From NCBI RefSeq assembly GCF_001613125.1, contig NZ_BDBT01000019.1, forward strand, positions 61,378 through 125,377: a DNA stretch of 64,000 nucleotides. The letters run 5' to 3'. Within the stretch, counting starts at the first letter, position 1, and the number at the start of each line of letters is the position of its first letter. The translations under genes were made by a program, and so were the position numbers. Positions 8,440 through 16,459 of the stretch are shown here, piece by piece. The notes beneath the pieces are model-generated. The model did not search any database. It was not told the origin of the DNA and saw only the letters and a program-made list of their open reading frames with translations. This stretch comes from Nocardia shimofusensis NBRC 100134. Its GTDB lineage: Bacteria; Actinomycetota; Actinomycetes; Mycobacteriales; Mycobacteriaceae.

Positions 8440-10083
8440 ATGGCCGAAGCCACCGGAGCGGGGCCGCGCCCGCTCCTCGGACGCATCTCGATGCCGAATC
8501 TGCTCACCGCACAGGTCATCGCTGTCTCGGCCGGACTCGTCTCGCTGATCTGGTTGCCCGCGCTCTCCGCGCTCGTCGTGGCGCTGGCCGCTCTGGTGAT
8601 CCCGCTGATCCCGATCGCCAAGCGCACGCTGCTGGACTGGATCATCACGGTGTGGCGCTTCAAGACCCGCCGCGACTACGAACTCGGCGACACCGTGGAC
8701 TACCGCGGTCCCGACGACCGCTCACTCGGCCTGTACTGGGACGGAACCAGGGTGGTCACGGTTGTCGAGGTGCTGCCGCCGCGCGGCGGATTGACCCGCA
8801 TCTCGAGCAGCACCGTGCTCGCCTCGCACCTGCTGCCGCTGCCGGAACTGGCGAAATGCCTGAACCAGCACGACATTCTGCTCAGCGGCATCGACATCGT
8901 CAGCCACGGGCACCGCAGCCGCGCGGGCACACCCGCGGGAAAGATCTACGAGTCGCTGCTCGGCCCGTTGCCCGCGACCGCCCACCGCTCGGTGTGGCTG
9001 GCGATCGGTTTCGACGCGGTCGCCGGTGCCGGGGCCGCGGCCCGCCGGGGCGGCGGCACCGAGGGCGCCTCCCGCGCGGTGACCATCGCGACCCAGCGCA
9101 TCATGCGCGCGCTCGAAGACGCCGACTGCAGCGCCCGTATCCTCACCGCGCCGGAGATCCGCAAGGCCGTCCTGCAGATCACCGCGGGTTACGACCCACG
9201 CGAACTCACCCATGCCTGGCGCTACGCCGAACTGGGCAACGCGGTCAATATCGGCAGCGCGGTCGATCCGGAACACCTCGGCTCGGATCTGCTGGCCCAG
9301 CTGTGGGTCGCGCCCTCCCGCGGAACCACCATGACGGTGCGGCTGCGGCCGGGCAGTTCCGCGGAGTCGGTGAACATCGGCGCCTCCTGGCGGCTGACCA
9401 CTCGTGAGCTGCCCGAGGGCGGCAAGCTCGACGGCATGATCTCGATGAACGGCCGCCATCGCGACGGGTTGCTGGCCAATCTGCCGCTGGCGGTGCCCGA
9501 TGTCGACGACGCGGTGCCGATGACCGAGTACCCGATCGATGTCATCGGCGCGCTGCACCTGCCCTCGTCGGGCTGCGGTCAGCTGATCGGTTCGGACGAG
9601 AACAACCAGGGTGTCGCGGTGCGCATCATCGGGCAGGGCATCTCGACGGTCTACGTCGCCGGCGAGCTGTATCTGGCCCAGCAGCTGGTGTTCCGGGCGC
9701 TGGCCGTCGGGGAGCGCATCCTCATCCGCACCGATCGTCCGCACGCCTGGGATCAGCTGGTGCAGACCATCAACAACCCGGAACGGCTGGCGATCGCGGT
9801 GGAGACCCACCAGTCCGACGCGGGGTTCACCGCGGCCGTGGTCGACGGCGTGCTCGCGCCGGCGCCGCACGCCGGTGTCACCACCATCTACGTCACCGGT
9901 GATCCGATGGGCTGGCCCGCCACCCGGCCGGATCTGTCGATCCACCAGCCGGGCGCCATCGGCAACCGCGTCATCGTGCGCACCGGCACCACCCAGGTCG
10001 ATCTGACCCTGGTGTCGATCGCCAAGGAAGCCACCTACATCGGGAATCCCCGCGGGCGCCGCCCGATGGCCGCCGCGCACTGA
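8440..10083 (+). CDS. eccE4: ESX-4 membrane protein EccE4
   Basis: EccE sits at the periphery of the ESX membrane complex. The product (547 residues from ATG 8440) has two adjacent membrane helices at about residues 23-63, then a long soluble region with the family pattern GLYWDGTRVVTVVEV. The same layout is seen in the paralogue at 33980-35764, including PTAGCGQLIG/PSSGCGQLIG and RTDRPHAWDQL/HTDRPDAWHTM. A GTG at 8437 and TTG at 8428 are in frame; GGGGGA at 8430-8435 best serves ATG 8440 or GTG 8437. M. tuberculosis ESX-4 lacks eccE, so this locus is the more complete form known in some other mycobacteria and relatives. It ends 24 bp from a convergent reductase gene. Confidence 0.9.
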   Translation: MAEATGAGPRPLLGRISMPNLLTAQVIAVSAGLVSLIWLPALSALVVALAALVIPLIPIAKRTLLDWIITVWRFKTRRDYELGDTVDYRGPDDRSLGLYWDGTRVVTVVEVLPPRGGLTRISSSTVLASHLLPLPELAKCLNQHDILLSGIDIVSHGHRSRAGTPAGKIYESLLGPLPATAHRSVWLAIGFDAVAGAGAAARRGGGTEGASRAVTIATQRIMRALEDADCSARILTAPEIRKAVLQITAGYDPRELTHAWRYAELGNAVNIGSAVDPEHLGSDLLAQLWVAPSRGTTMTVRLRPGSSAESVNIGASWRLTTRELPEGGKLDGMISMNGRHRDGLLANLPLAVPDVDDAVPMTEYPIDVIGALHLPSSGCGQLIGSDENNQGVAVRIIGQGISTVYVAGELYLAQQLVFRALAVGERILIRTDRPHAWDQLVQTINNPERLAIAVETHQSDAGFTAAVVDGVLAPAPHAGVTTIYVTGDPMGWPATRPDLSIHQPGAIGNRVIVRTGTTQVDLTLVSIAKEATYIGNPRGRRPMAAAH

Positions 10084-10107
10084 CACCGCCCCGGCGGCCA
10101 CGGCACG

Positions 10108-10680
10108 CTAGCCCGGATAGGGCTCGGCGTCTCGCGCGGCGCGCAAAGCCCTTCCCCACCAGGACAATTGGCCGAGCATCCGCTCGGCGGCGTCGATCGC
10201 GGCGCCGTCGCGGGTCCGGCCGTCGGCGTCGAACTGCCGCTTGGCCCGGTGGAATCCGACGCTTTCGCGCAGCGACACCATGTGCAGTTCGGCGACCACC
10301 TGACGCAGTTGCTCGACCGCGCGCAGCCCGCCCGACATCCCGCCGTAGGACACGAATCCGATGGGCTTGGCTCGCCATTCGTGTTTGGCCGAGTCGAACG
10401 CGGTCTTCAACGAGGCCGGATAGCCGTGGTTGTACTCGGAGGTGACCGCGACGAACGCGTCGGCCGCGCCCAACCGGGCCCGGAAGTCCAGGACGTCCGG
10501 CGTCTCGGTCAGGTCGGCGGGCAGCGGGGTGTCGAGCAGATCGATGACGCCGGTGTCGAACTCGGGGCGCTCACGCGCGGTCGCCAGGAACCAGTCGGCC
10601 ACGACCGGCGCGAACCGCTCCGGTCGCACGCTGGCCACGATCACCTCGAGCCGCAACGGTGTGTGCGCGGCCCCGGTCAT
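10108..10680 (-). CDS. NADPH-dependent FMN reductase family protein
   Basis: Flavodoxin-fold reductase of 190 residues that would bind FMN and reduce quinones, chromate, azo compounds or similar acceptors using NAD(P)H; the true substrate cannot be read from the sequence. The N-terminal strand with EVIVASVRPERFAP (phosphate-binding loop) and the central SEYNHGYPASLKTAFD motif, which cradles the flavin, are diagnostic; SYGGMSGGLRAVEQLR follows. Its ATG overlaps the stop of mtnP (ATGA), so both are probably in one transcript. Confidence 0.88.
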   Translation of the reverse strand: MTGAAHTPLRLEVIVASVRPERFAPVVADWFLATARERPEFDTGVIDLLDTPLPADLTETPDVLDFRARLGAADAFVAVTSEYNHGYPASLKTAFDSAKHEWRAKPIGFVSYGGMSGGLRAVEQLRQVVAELHMVSLRESVGFHRAKRQFDADGRTRDGAAIDAAERMLGQLSWWGRALRAARDAEPYPG

Positions 10681-11486
10681 GGCAGGTCGAACGGCAGCAC
10701 GACGCCCTCGTGCGGACTGCAGTGCGCGCAGGTCTCGGTACTCTCGACCGCCGCGATCGCCTTGCGGACCACCTCCTTGAACGGCTCGATATTGCGCTTG
10801 AACTCGGCGAACACGTCGACCGCGTGCACGCCGTCACCGCTTTCCAGCCCGGCGTCCAGATCGGTAACCAGAGCGATGGCCGAGTAGCACATCTCCAGTT
10901 CACGGGCGAGCACCGCTTCCGGGTGGCCGGTCATGTTGACCAGATCCCAGCCCTGCTCGGCGAACCAGCGACTCTCCGCACGAGTGGAGAAGCGCGGCCC
11001 CTGCACGACGACCATGGCGCCCCCCGCGCGTAGCGGCAGTTCCTCGACTTCGGCGCCGATCGCGGCGACGCGCAGTTCCGGACAGTAGGGATCGGCGAAG
11101 GAGACGTGCACGCCGCCGCCGTCGAAGTAGGTCTGTGCCCGTCCCGACGTGCGGTCCACGATCTGATCCGGCACCGCGACCGTGCCCGGACCCCAGTCCG
11201 TACGCAGGCTGCCGACCGCGCACGGCGCGAAGACCCGCCGTACGCCCAGCGAACGCAACGCCCACATATTGGCCAGATACGGCAGCGTGTGCGGGGCGTA
11301 CTCGTGCTTCTTGCCGTGGCGCGGCACGAACGCGACCGGCCTGCCCGCCACATCACCGACCGCGATGGGCGCGCTCGGCTTGCCGTAGGGGGTGTCGATG
11401 TCGATCTCGCGCGTCTCGGCGTCGAAGAAGTCGTAGAACCCGGTGCCGCCGATGACGGCAAGGGCGGGACGGGGAAGCTCGCTCAT
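10677..11486 (-). CDS. mtnP: S-methyl-5'-thioadenosine phosphorylase
   Basis: Cleaves methylthioadenosine with phosphate to adenine and 5-methylthioribose-1-phosphate, the purine and methionine salvage step after polyamine synthesis. The 269-residue product begins with the nucleoside-phosphorylase motif VIGGTGFYDF, then PRHGKKHEYAPH (phosphate and ribose contacts) and NMTGHPEAVLARELEMCY. The base-site TDLDAG has Asp where inosine/guanosine-specific enzymes have Asn, favouring 6-aminopurines. Start ATG 11486 puts the protein in register with the family; the frame stays open upstream but that extension is low-complexity and would run into the divergent exporter gene. The stop overlaps the reductase start. 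Confidence 0.9.
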   Translation of the reverse strand: MSELPRPALAVIGGTGFYDFFDAETREIDIDTPYGKPSAPIAVGDVAGRPVAFVPRHGKKHEYAPHTLPYLANMWALRSLGVRRVFAPCAVGSLRTDWGPGTVAVPDQIVDRTSGRAQTYFDGGGVHVSFADPYCPELRVAAIGAEVEELPLRAGGAMVVVQGPRFSTRAESRWFAEQGWDLVNMTGHPEAVLARELEMCYSAIALVTDLDAGLESGDGVHAVDVFAEFKRNIEPFKEVVRKAIAAVESTETCAHCSPHEGVVLPFDLP

Positions 11487-11688
11487 GGCCGTTGATTCTT
11501 CCCGAGCGGCCGGGACGGCCCGCAAGGTGCCCCACCAACGCGCCCACCCCACCGACGGGCCCACCCCGCCGCCCCGCACCGTCGGCTCACCCCACCGCCC
11601 GACCGACCTATCTCGTCGCGCATGCTTGTCCACGGCAGAGATGGGATGTCCGAGCCGGCGGCCGAGTTCGAAACGTCGAGGAGGTGCG

Positions 11689-12636
11689 GTGTCGCGCGCA
11701 CGTTCCGGGGTGTGGCTGACCGTGGCGAGCGGTCTGGCGTTCGCCAGTTCCGGTCCGCTGGCCAAGTCGGTGCTGGCGGCGCAGTGGTCGCCCGGCGCGA
11801 TCCTCGCCGTCCGTTTGACCGGCGCGGCCGCGATCGTGCTGGTGGTCGCCGCGCTCGCCGATCCCCGCGAGCTGCGGGAAAGTCCGCGGCATCTGCGCAC
11901 CATCATCGCCTTCGGCGTCGTCGCGGTGGCGGGTGTCCAGGCCACCTTCTTCCTCTCCCTGCAATATCTGCAGGTGGGCGTCGCGCTCATGATCCAGTTC
12001 CTGGCGCCGGTGGTGGTCATCTTCTGGGATTGGGCCGTGCGGCGGCGCAGGCCGAGCGCTCGCACGCTCATCGGCGCCGCGGTCGCGCTCATCGGCGCCG
12101 CGCTGGTGATCGATGTCCTCCACAGTGCGGGGCTGAGCGTGGCCGGTCTGGGCTGGGCCGCGTTGTCGATGCTGTGCAATGCGGCGTTCTTCCTGTTGTC
12201 GGCGCGCACTTCCGACAACCTGAGCCCGGTGACACTGCTCGGGGCCGGGCTGAGCGTGGCGGCGGTGACGGCATGGGTCCTCGGCCTCGTGACGGTGCTG
12301 CCGCTACAGGTCGGGGAGAGCACGGCTGTGATGGCCGAGCGCCCGCTGCCGGTGTGGGTGGCGCTGGCACTGTTGATCGCGGTCAGCACGGTGGTGGCCT
12401 ACCTGTGCGGAGTGGCCGGTGCCGCACGAATCGGATCGACGCTGATGTCGCTGGTGCTGTTGAGCGAAGTGTTGTTCGCGGTCGTGCTGGCCCGGATACT
12501 GCTGGGCGAGGCGATCGCGCCGGTGCAGCTGGCCGGTGGCGTGCTGCTGGTCGGCGGCATCGCGCTGGCTCGTTCCGGAGCGGAACGGCCGGTCGTCGTC
12601 CCGGCCGAGACGACACCGAGTTCGCCCACGGCCTGA
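11689..12636 (+). CDS. EamA/DMT-superfamily membrane transporter
   Basis: Ten-helix drug/metabolite-transporter family protein (315 residues) built of two EamA repeats: helices from VWLTVASGLAFASSGPLA to the end of the first half, then LGWAALSMLCNAAFFLLSA onward in the second. Each half ends in the typical pattern seen in LGEAIAPVQLAGGVLLVGGIALA. Such proteins often export amino acids or other metabolites; the substrate is not predictable here. GTG 11689 is chosen because AGGAGG lies directly upstream at about 11679-11684 and the membrane repeat begins immediately; the longer frame from 11443 would overlap the divergent mtnP and adds only proline/arginine-rich sequence. Confidence 0.85.
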   Translation: MSRARSGVWLTVASGLAFASSGPLAKSVLAAQWSPGAILAVRLTGAAAIVLVVAALADPRELRESPRHLRTIIAFGVVAVAGVQATFFLSLQYLQVGVALMIQFLAPVVVIFWDWAVRRRRPSARTLIGAAVALIGAALVIDVLHSAGLSVAGLGWAALSMLCNAAFFLLSARTSDNLSPVTLLGAGLSVAAVTAWVLGLVTVLPLQVGESTAVMAERPLPVWVALALLIAVSTVVAYLCGVAGAARIGSTLMSLVLLSEVLFAVVLARILLGEAIAPVQLAGGVLLVGGIALARSGAERPVVVPAETTPSSPTA

Positions 12637-12651
12637 CCAGCGGAAACCCCT

Positions 12652-12668
12652 GTACCCTCGGGGGGTAT
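12652..12668. promoter_or_regulatory. Likely CsoR operator
   Basis: The near-palindrome GTACCC-N5-GGGTAT lies 40 bp before the csoR start. CsoR-family operators are G-tract pseudo-palindromes of this form, so autoregulation is the simple reading. It also lies just after the exporter stop, so it may include the csoR promoter. Confidence 0.55.
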
Positions 12669-12707
12669 GGACCGCCTCATCGGCAGGCCCAGAGCAAGGA
12701 GGCAGTG

Positions 12708-13070
12708 GTGACCATCCCCGACACGACCGACAACCGAGAACCCGCAACGCAGGACCACGCCGCACATGATCACGCGGCCCACGACCATGCGGGGCACGGC
12801 TACATCACGAGCAAGGACGACTACCTCAAGCGACTGCGCCGGATCGAGGGCCAGTCCCGCGGCCTGCAGCGCATGGTCGAGGAGGAGAAGTACTGCATCG
12901 ACATCCTCACCCAGGTCTCGGCGATGACCAAGGCGCTGCAGGCCGTGGCGATGGGCCTGCTCGAGGACCACATCAGTCATTGCGTGGTCGATGCCGCCCG
13001 GACAGGCGGCCCCGAGGCGGAGGCGAAGATCAAGGAAGCGACCGACGCCATCGCCCGGTTCGTGCGCTGA
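12708..13070 (+). CDS. csoR: CsoR-family metal-sensing transcriptional repressor
   Basis: Four-helix, DUF156-type repressor of 120 residues. The conserved Cu(I) ligands of CsoR are all present: Cys in EEEKYCIDIL, His and Cys in LLEDHISHCVVDA; the DNA-binding face RLRRIEGQSRGLQRM is also intact. The N-terminus is an unusual histidine-rich extension with repeated HDHA units (about residues 18-34), a plausible extra metal-binding arm. GTG 12708 lies five bases after AAGGAGG. No copper ATPase or metallochaperone gene is adjacent in the window, so its regulon beyond itself is unknown; the upstream exporter ends 71 bp away and the next gene is hsp20. Confidence 0.85.
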   Translation: MTIPDTTDNREPATQDHAAHDHAAHDHAGHGYITSKDDYLKRLRRIEGQSRGLQRMVEEEKYCIDILTQVSAMTKALQAVAMGLLEDHISHCVVDAARTGGPEAEAKIKEATDAIARFVR

Positions 13071-13109
13071 CCGGCCCATCGAAAAACCGGCAGCGACGAC
13101 CACGCAGAT

Positions 13110-13136
13110 CTGGCACTCACCATGCGCGAGTGCTAA
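13110..13136. promoter_or_regulatory. CIRCE element (HrcA operator)
   Basis: The right half GAGTGCTAA is a perfect CIRCE half-site and the left half CTGGCACTC matches TTAGCACTC at seven of nine positions, with exactly the canonical nine-base spacer. It lies 75 bp before the hsp20 start. Established knowledge: HrcA binds CIRCE and represses chaperone genes until heat stress. Confidence 0.9.
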
Positions 13137-13211
13137 ATTAGATGGTGCACAGCTTCCGGCGCTCGTCAGCCGAGGTGAGCGCCGCAGCGATCGAAATGGG
13201 AGGTGATTGCT

Positions 13212-13655
13212 GTGCTGCGATTCGATCCATTCCATGACATCGACACCGTCGCGCGCCAATTGCTCGGCGAAGGTGCCGGGACCGCACGGGCGCCCCGCTT
13301 CATGCCGATGGATCTGTTCAAGGCGGGCGACCACTATGTACTCAACGCCGACCTTCCCGGTGTCGACCCGGGTTCCGTCGACGTCAGCGTGGACAACGGC
13401 ACGCTGACCCTGCGCGCTCAGCGCAGCCTCCCCAGCGAGGAAGGCGTCCAGTGGATCGCCTCCGAACGCTTCGCGGGCACCTACATGCGCCAGCTGTCGC
13501 TGGGAGACAATGTCGACACCGACAGGATCAGCGCCAGCTACAACAACGGCGTGCTCTCGGTGACCATCCCCATCGCCGAACGGGCCAAGCCGCGCCGCAT
13601 CGAGATCAGCGGCGGCTCCGAGCACAAGACGATCGAGGCGGGCACCGGCAGCTGA
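13212..13655 (+). CDS. Hsp20/alpha-crystallin small heat-shock protein
   Basis: ATP-independent holdase chaperone of 147 residues. The N-terminal arm RFDPFHDIDTVARQLLG is typical; the alpha-crystallin domain runs from about residue 35 (MPMDLFKAGDHYVLNADLPG) through DNGTLTLRAQR to the signature YNNGVLSVTIPI; the C-terminal IEI (in RIEISG) is the oligomerisation motif. GTG 13212 is chosen over GTG 13203 because the latter lies inside the ribosome-binding sequence GGGAGGTGA. Control by the CIRCE element upstream is strongly suggested. A strong hairpin terminator follows. Confidence 0.9.
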   Translation: MLRFDPFHDIDTVARQLLGEGAGTARAPRFMPMDLFKAGDHYVLNADLPGVDPGSVDVSVDNGTLTLRAQRSLPSEEGVQWIASERFAGTYMRQLSLGDNVDTDRISASYNNGVLSVTIPIAERAKPRRIEISGGSEHKTIEAGTGS

Positions 13656-13699
13656 CCGCCTGACGCCGTCGGGTCCACACGATTATCCATCCAACACAT

Positions 13700-13730
13700 C
13701 GCGCGTCGCCGAAGCCGGCGGCGCGCGTTT
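13700..13730 (+). terminator. Intrinsic terminator after hsp20
   Basis: A twelve-base-pair GC-rich stem (cgcgcgtcgccg with cggcggcgcgcg, one G-T wobble) with loop aagc is followed by TTT. It lies between convergent hsp20 and truA and could serve both directions, better for hsp20. Confidence 0.75.
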
Positions 13731-13853
13731 GTGCTTCCCAGCCCTGCACATCGCGAACCCGAACCGGGCACAGAGGCACGCGAAATCCGGCCCGAGGGCG
13801 CCGAGCACAGGGTGGCGGCGCGAGCGAGGATTCGGAACGGGGAACGGCGCGGA

Positions 13854-14705
13854 TCAGTCTCCGCAGCAACCTTCCGCGGTGGGCACGGTTCGCATCTCCC
13901 TGGTCTGGACATTGCGGGCCGCCAGATCCGCCTCGGCCGGGTAGTCCACGGCGACGAGACTCAGGCCGTGCGCGGGGGCGACGGTGACCGAGCTCGAGCG
14001 CTGGGTTTCCCGCAGCAATCCACCGACCCAGTCCGGCGTGCGTCTCCCCTCTCCCACCGCGAGCACCGCGCCGACCAGGCTGCGCACCATCGACCAGCAG
14101 AACGCGTCCGCGCTGACGTGTGCGATCAGCAGATCACCCTGCCGCTCCCAGTCGTAGCGCTGCAGTTCGCGCACCGTCGTCGCGCCTTCGCGCCTGCGGC
14201 AGAACGCCGCGAAATCGTGCAACCCCAGCAGTCTTCGCGAGGCCGCGCGCATCGCCTCGAGGTCCACTCCCGGTTTGCACGGGACCACGCTGCGCGCCGC
14301 CAGCGGTTCCGCACCGTAGGGCGCGGTGGTCAGCCGGTAGACGTAGTGCCGCCGGACGGCCGAGAACCTCGCGTCGAACTCGGGCGGCGCCACACAGGCG
14401 TCCTTGACCCGCACGTCTTTCGGCAGGAACCGGGCCAGCCGGTGCACCAGCTTCGGCCCGTCGAATTCGGCCGCGCTATCGAAATGCGCGACCTGCCCCT
14501 CCGCGTGCACGCCCGCATCCGTGCGCCCGGCGACGGTCAGCTGGATCGGCTCGCGCAACACCTTGCTCAACGATTCCTCGAGCACCCCCTGCACGGTGCG
14601 CAGCCCGGGCTGCCTGGCCCAGCCGGTGAAATCGGTGCCGTCGTAGGAGATGTCGAGCCGCACGCGAATGAGCCCGCCACCCAGGAGGGCGGCGGGCTCA
14701 TCCAT
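13854..14705 (-). CDS. truA: tRNA pseudouridine(38-40) synthase TruA
   Basis: Converts uridines 38, 39 and 40 of the tRNA anticodon stem-loop to pseudouridine. The 283-residue product has the TruA signatures YDGTDFTGWARQPG near the N-terminus and GRTDAGVHA, whose Asp is the catalytic nucleophile; ARFSAVRRHYVYRL and FCWSMVRSLVGAVL follow. It lies 16 bp after rplQ as in M. tuberculosis, at the end of the alpha operon. ATG 14705 is used; a GTG 14 codons further in (VRLDISYDGTDF) is also possible because the first residues are unremarkable. The extreme C-terminus (GCCGD) is cysteine-containing and off-family. Confidence 0.95.
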   Translation of the reverse strand: MDEPAALLGGGLIRVRLDISYDGTDFTGWARQPGLRTVQGVLEESLSKVLREPIQLTVAGRTDAGVHAEGQVAHFDSAAEFDGPKLVHRLARFLPKDVRVKDACVAPPEFDARFSAVRRHYVYRLTTAPYGAEPLAARSVVPCKPGVDLEAMRAASRRLLGLHDFAAFCRRREGATTVRELQRYDWERQGDLLIAHVSADAFCWSMVRSLVGAVLAVGEGRRTPDWVGGLLRETQRSSSVTVAPAHGLSLVAVDYPAEADLAARNVQTREMRTVPTAEGCCGD

Positions 14706-14721
14706 GGAATCCCGAGTCAGC

Positions 14722-15243
14722 TCAGGCTTCCTTCTTGTCCTCGGCGGACTCTTCGGCCGGAGCCTCGTCAGCCTTGGTCTCCTCGGCCGGAGCCTCGGTG
14801 GTCTCGGCGGTCTCCTCGGCGGGAGCCTCCTCGACCTTCTTGGAGGCGGCCACGCGGCGGGCGCGATCGGCCTCGTTGGTCACGGTCTTCTCCCGGACCA
14901 GCTCGATGATCGCCATCGGCGCGTTGTCACCCTTGCGGGGCAGCGTCTTGGTGATGCGGGTGTAGCCACCCTCACGACCCTCGAACGACGGCCCGATCTC
15001 GGCGAAGAGCGCGTGCACGACGTCCTTGTTGCGGATCACCTTCAGCACCTCGCGACGGTCGGCGAGAGTGCCGCCCTTCGCCTTGGTGATGAGCTTCTCG
15101 GCATAGGGACGCACGGCCTTGGCCTTGGACTCGGTCGTGGTGATCCGGCCGTGCTCGAAGAGCGCCGTCGCCAGATTGGCGAAGATCGCCTTCTGGTGCG
15201 ACGCCGACCCGCCGAAGCGGGCACCCTTCTTGGGCTTAGGCAT
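14722..15243 (-). CDS. rplQ: 50S ribosomal protein L17
   Basis: L17 of the large subunit, 173 residues. The N-terminal 120 residues are the conserved fold (KGARFGGSASHQKAIFANLATALFEHGRI in two parts, then RRGDNAPMAIIEL-like sequence written here as PRKGDNAPMAIIEL). The last about 50 residues are an acidic, alanine/glutamate/threonine-rich tail built of repeated APAEE units, an extension seen in Mycobacteriales L17 proteins and absent from the roughly 120-residue E. coli protein. Between rpoA (50 bp upstream) and truA. Confidence 0.96.
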   Translation of the reverse strand: MPKPKKGARFGGSASHQKAIFANLATALFEHGRITTTESKAKAVRPYAEKLITKAKGGTLADRREVLKVIRNKDVVHALFAEIGPSFEGREGGYTRITKTLPRKGDNAPMAIIELVREKTVTNEADRARRVAASKKVEEAPAEETAETTEAPAEETKADEAPAEESAEDKKEA

Positions 15244-15292
15244 TGTTGTTCTCCTGTGGTTTCGGCAAGGCCGGGGTGCCTACCCCAACCGC

Positions 15293-16351
15293 CTAGAGCT
15301 GTTCGGTCTCGGCGTAGTCCTGCTCGCCGCCGTCGTTGTCGCTGAAAGTGCCGCTGTCGCTCCACGTTCCGGTGCTCGCGTCGTAACCCACCACGGAGGA
15401 CGGGTCGAACGACGCCGGGCTGTCCTTGAGCGAGAGGCCCAGCGCGTGCAGCTTGACCTTCACCTCGTCGATGGACTTCTGGCCGAAGTTGCGGATGTCC
15501 AGCAGGTCCGACTCGGTGCGGGCCACCAGCTCGCCCACCGTGTGCACACCCTCGCGCTTGAGGCAGTTGTAGGACCGGACGGTGAGGTCCAGGTCCTCGA
15601 TCGGCAGACCGAACGAGGCGATGTGATCCGCCTCGGCCGGGGAGGGGCCGATCTCGATGCCTTCGGCTTCGACGTTCAGCTCGCGAGCCAGGCCGAACAG
15701 TTCGACCAGGGTCTTGCCCGCCGAGGCGAGCGCGTCCCGCGCGCTGATGGAGTTCTTGGTCTCCACGTCCAGGATGAGCCGGTCGAAGTCGGTGCGCTGC
15801 TCGACACGGGTCGCCTCGACCTTGTAGGTCACCTTGAGCACCGGCGAGTAGATCGAGTCCACCGGGATCCGGCCGATCTCCGCACCGGACGCCTTGTTCT
15901 GCACGGCGGGCACGTAGCCGCGGCCCCGCTCGACGACGAGCTCGATCTCGAGCTTGCCCTTGTCGTTCAGGGTGGCGATGTGCATGTCCGGGTTGTGCAC
16001 GACGACTCCGGCAGGCGGCACGATGTCACCGGCGGTGACGGTGCCCGGGCCCTGCTTGCGCACGTACATCGTGACCGGCTCGTCCTCCTCCGAGGACACG
16101 ACCAGGCCCTTGAGGTTCAGGATGATGTCGGTGACATCTTCCTTCACGCCCGGGACGGTGGTGAACTCGTGCAGAACACCGTCGATGCGGATGCTCGTGA
16201 CCGCGGCCCCCGGGATCGAGGACAGCAGGGTACGCCGCAGCGAGTTGCCGAGGGTGTAGCCGAAGCCCGGCTCGAGGGGCTCGATGGTGAACTTCGACCG
16301 GTTCTCGGCGACGACCTCTTCGGTCAGCGTCGGTCGCTGGGAAATCAGCAT
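15293..16351 (-). CDS. rpoA: DNA-directed RNA polymerase subunit alpha
   Basis: Assembly platform of RNA polymerase. The 352-residue protein has the N-terminal dimerisation domain (LEPGFGYTLGNSLRRTLLSSIPG) and a C-terminal domain with RSYNCLKREGVHTVGELV and DIRNFGQKSIDEVKVKL, which contacts promoters and activators. An acidic tail ends it. ATG 16351 is chosen because AAGGAGGAAG lies just upstream on the minus strand and it gives the family start MLISQRPTLTEE. A hairpin lies in the 108-bp gap after rpsD. Confidence 0.97.
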   Translation of the reverse strand: MLISQRPTLTEEVVAENRSKFTIEPLEPGFGYTLGNSLRRTLLSSIPGAAVTSIRIDGVLHEFTTVPGVKEDVTDIILNLKGLVVSSEEDEPVTMYVRKQGPGTVTAGDIVPPAGVVVHNPDMHIATLNDKGKLEIELVVERGRGYVPAVQNKASGAEIGRIPVDSIYSPVLKVTYKVEATRVEQRTDFDRLILDVETKNSISARDALASAGKTLVELFGLARELNVEAEGIEIGPSPAEADHIASFGLPIEDLDLTVRSYNCLKREGVHTVGELVARTESDLLDIRNFGQKSIDEVKVKLHALGLSLKDSPASFDPSSVVGYDASTGTWSDSGTFSDNDGGEQDYAETEQL

Positions 16352-16405
16352 GAGGATCTTCCTCCTTCTAGGGCGCCCGCTATTTGACGCCACGTTTCAG
16401 GGGTT

Positions 16406-16439
16406 GTGTGTGGCCGCTCGTCGTCGAACGGCCACACAC
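16406..16439 (-). other. Hairpin between rpsD and rpoA
   Basis: An eleven-base-pair perfect inverted repeat (gtgtgtggccg/cggccacacac) with a twelve-base loop occupies the rpsD-rpoA spacer. It lacks a U-run, so it is more likely an RNA processing, stability or attenuation structure than a simple terminator. Confidence 0.55.
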
Positions 16440-16459
16440 CAGCGGCACAGCGCGCTGAT

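Noticed and set aside
11443..11688. N-terminal extension of the EamA transporter from ATG 11443
   Set aside because: It overlaps the divergent mtnP start, is Pro/Arg-rich, and AGGAGG just before GTG 11689 marks a better start.
11487..12389. N-terminal extension of mtnP up to 12389
   Set aside because: It would run antisense through the transporter, and the phosphorylase fold begins at ATG 11486.
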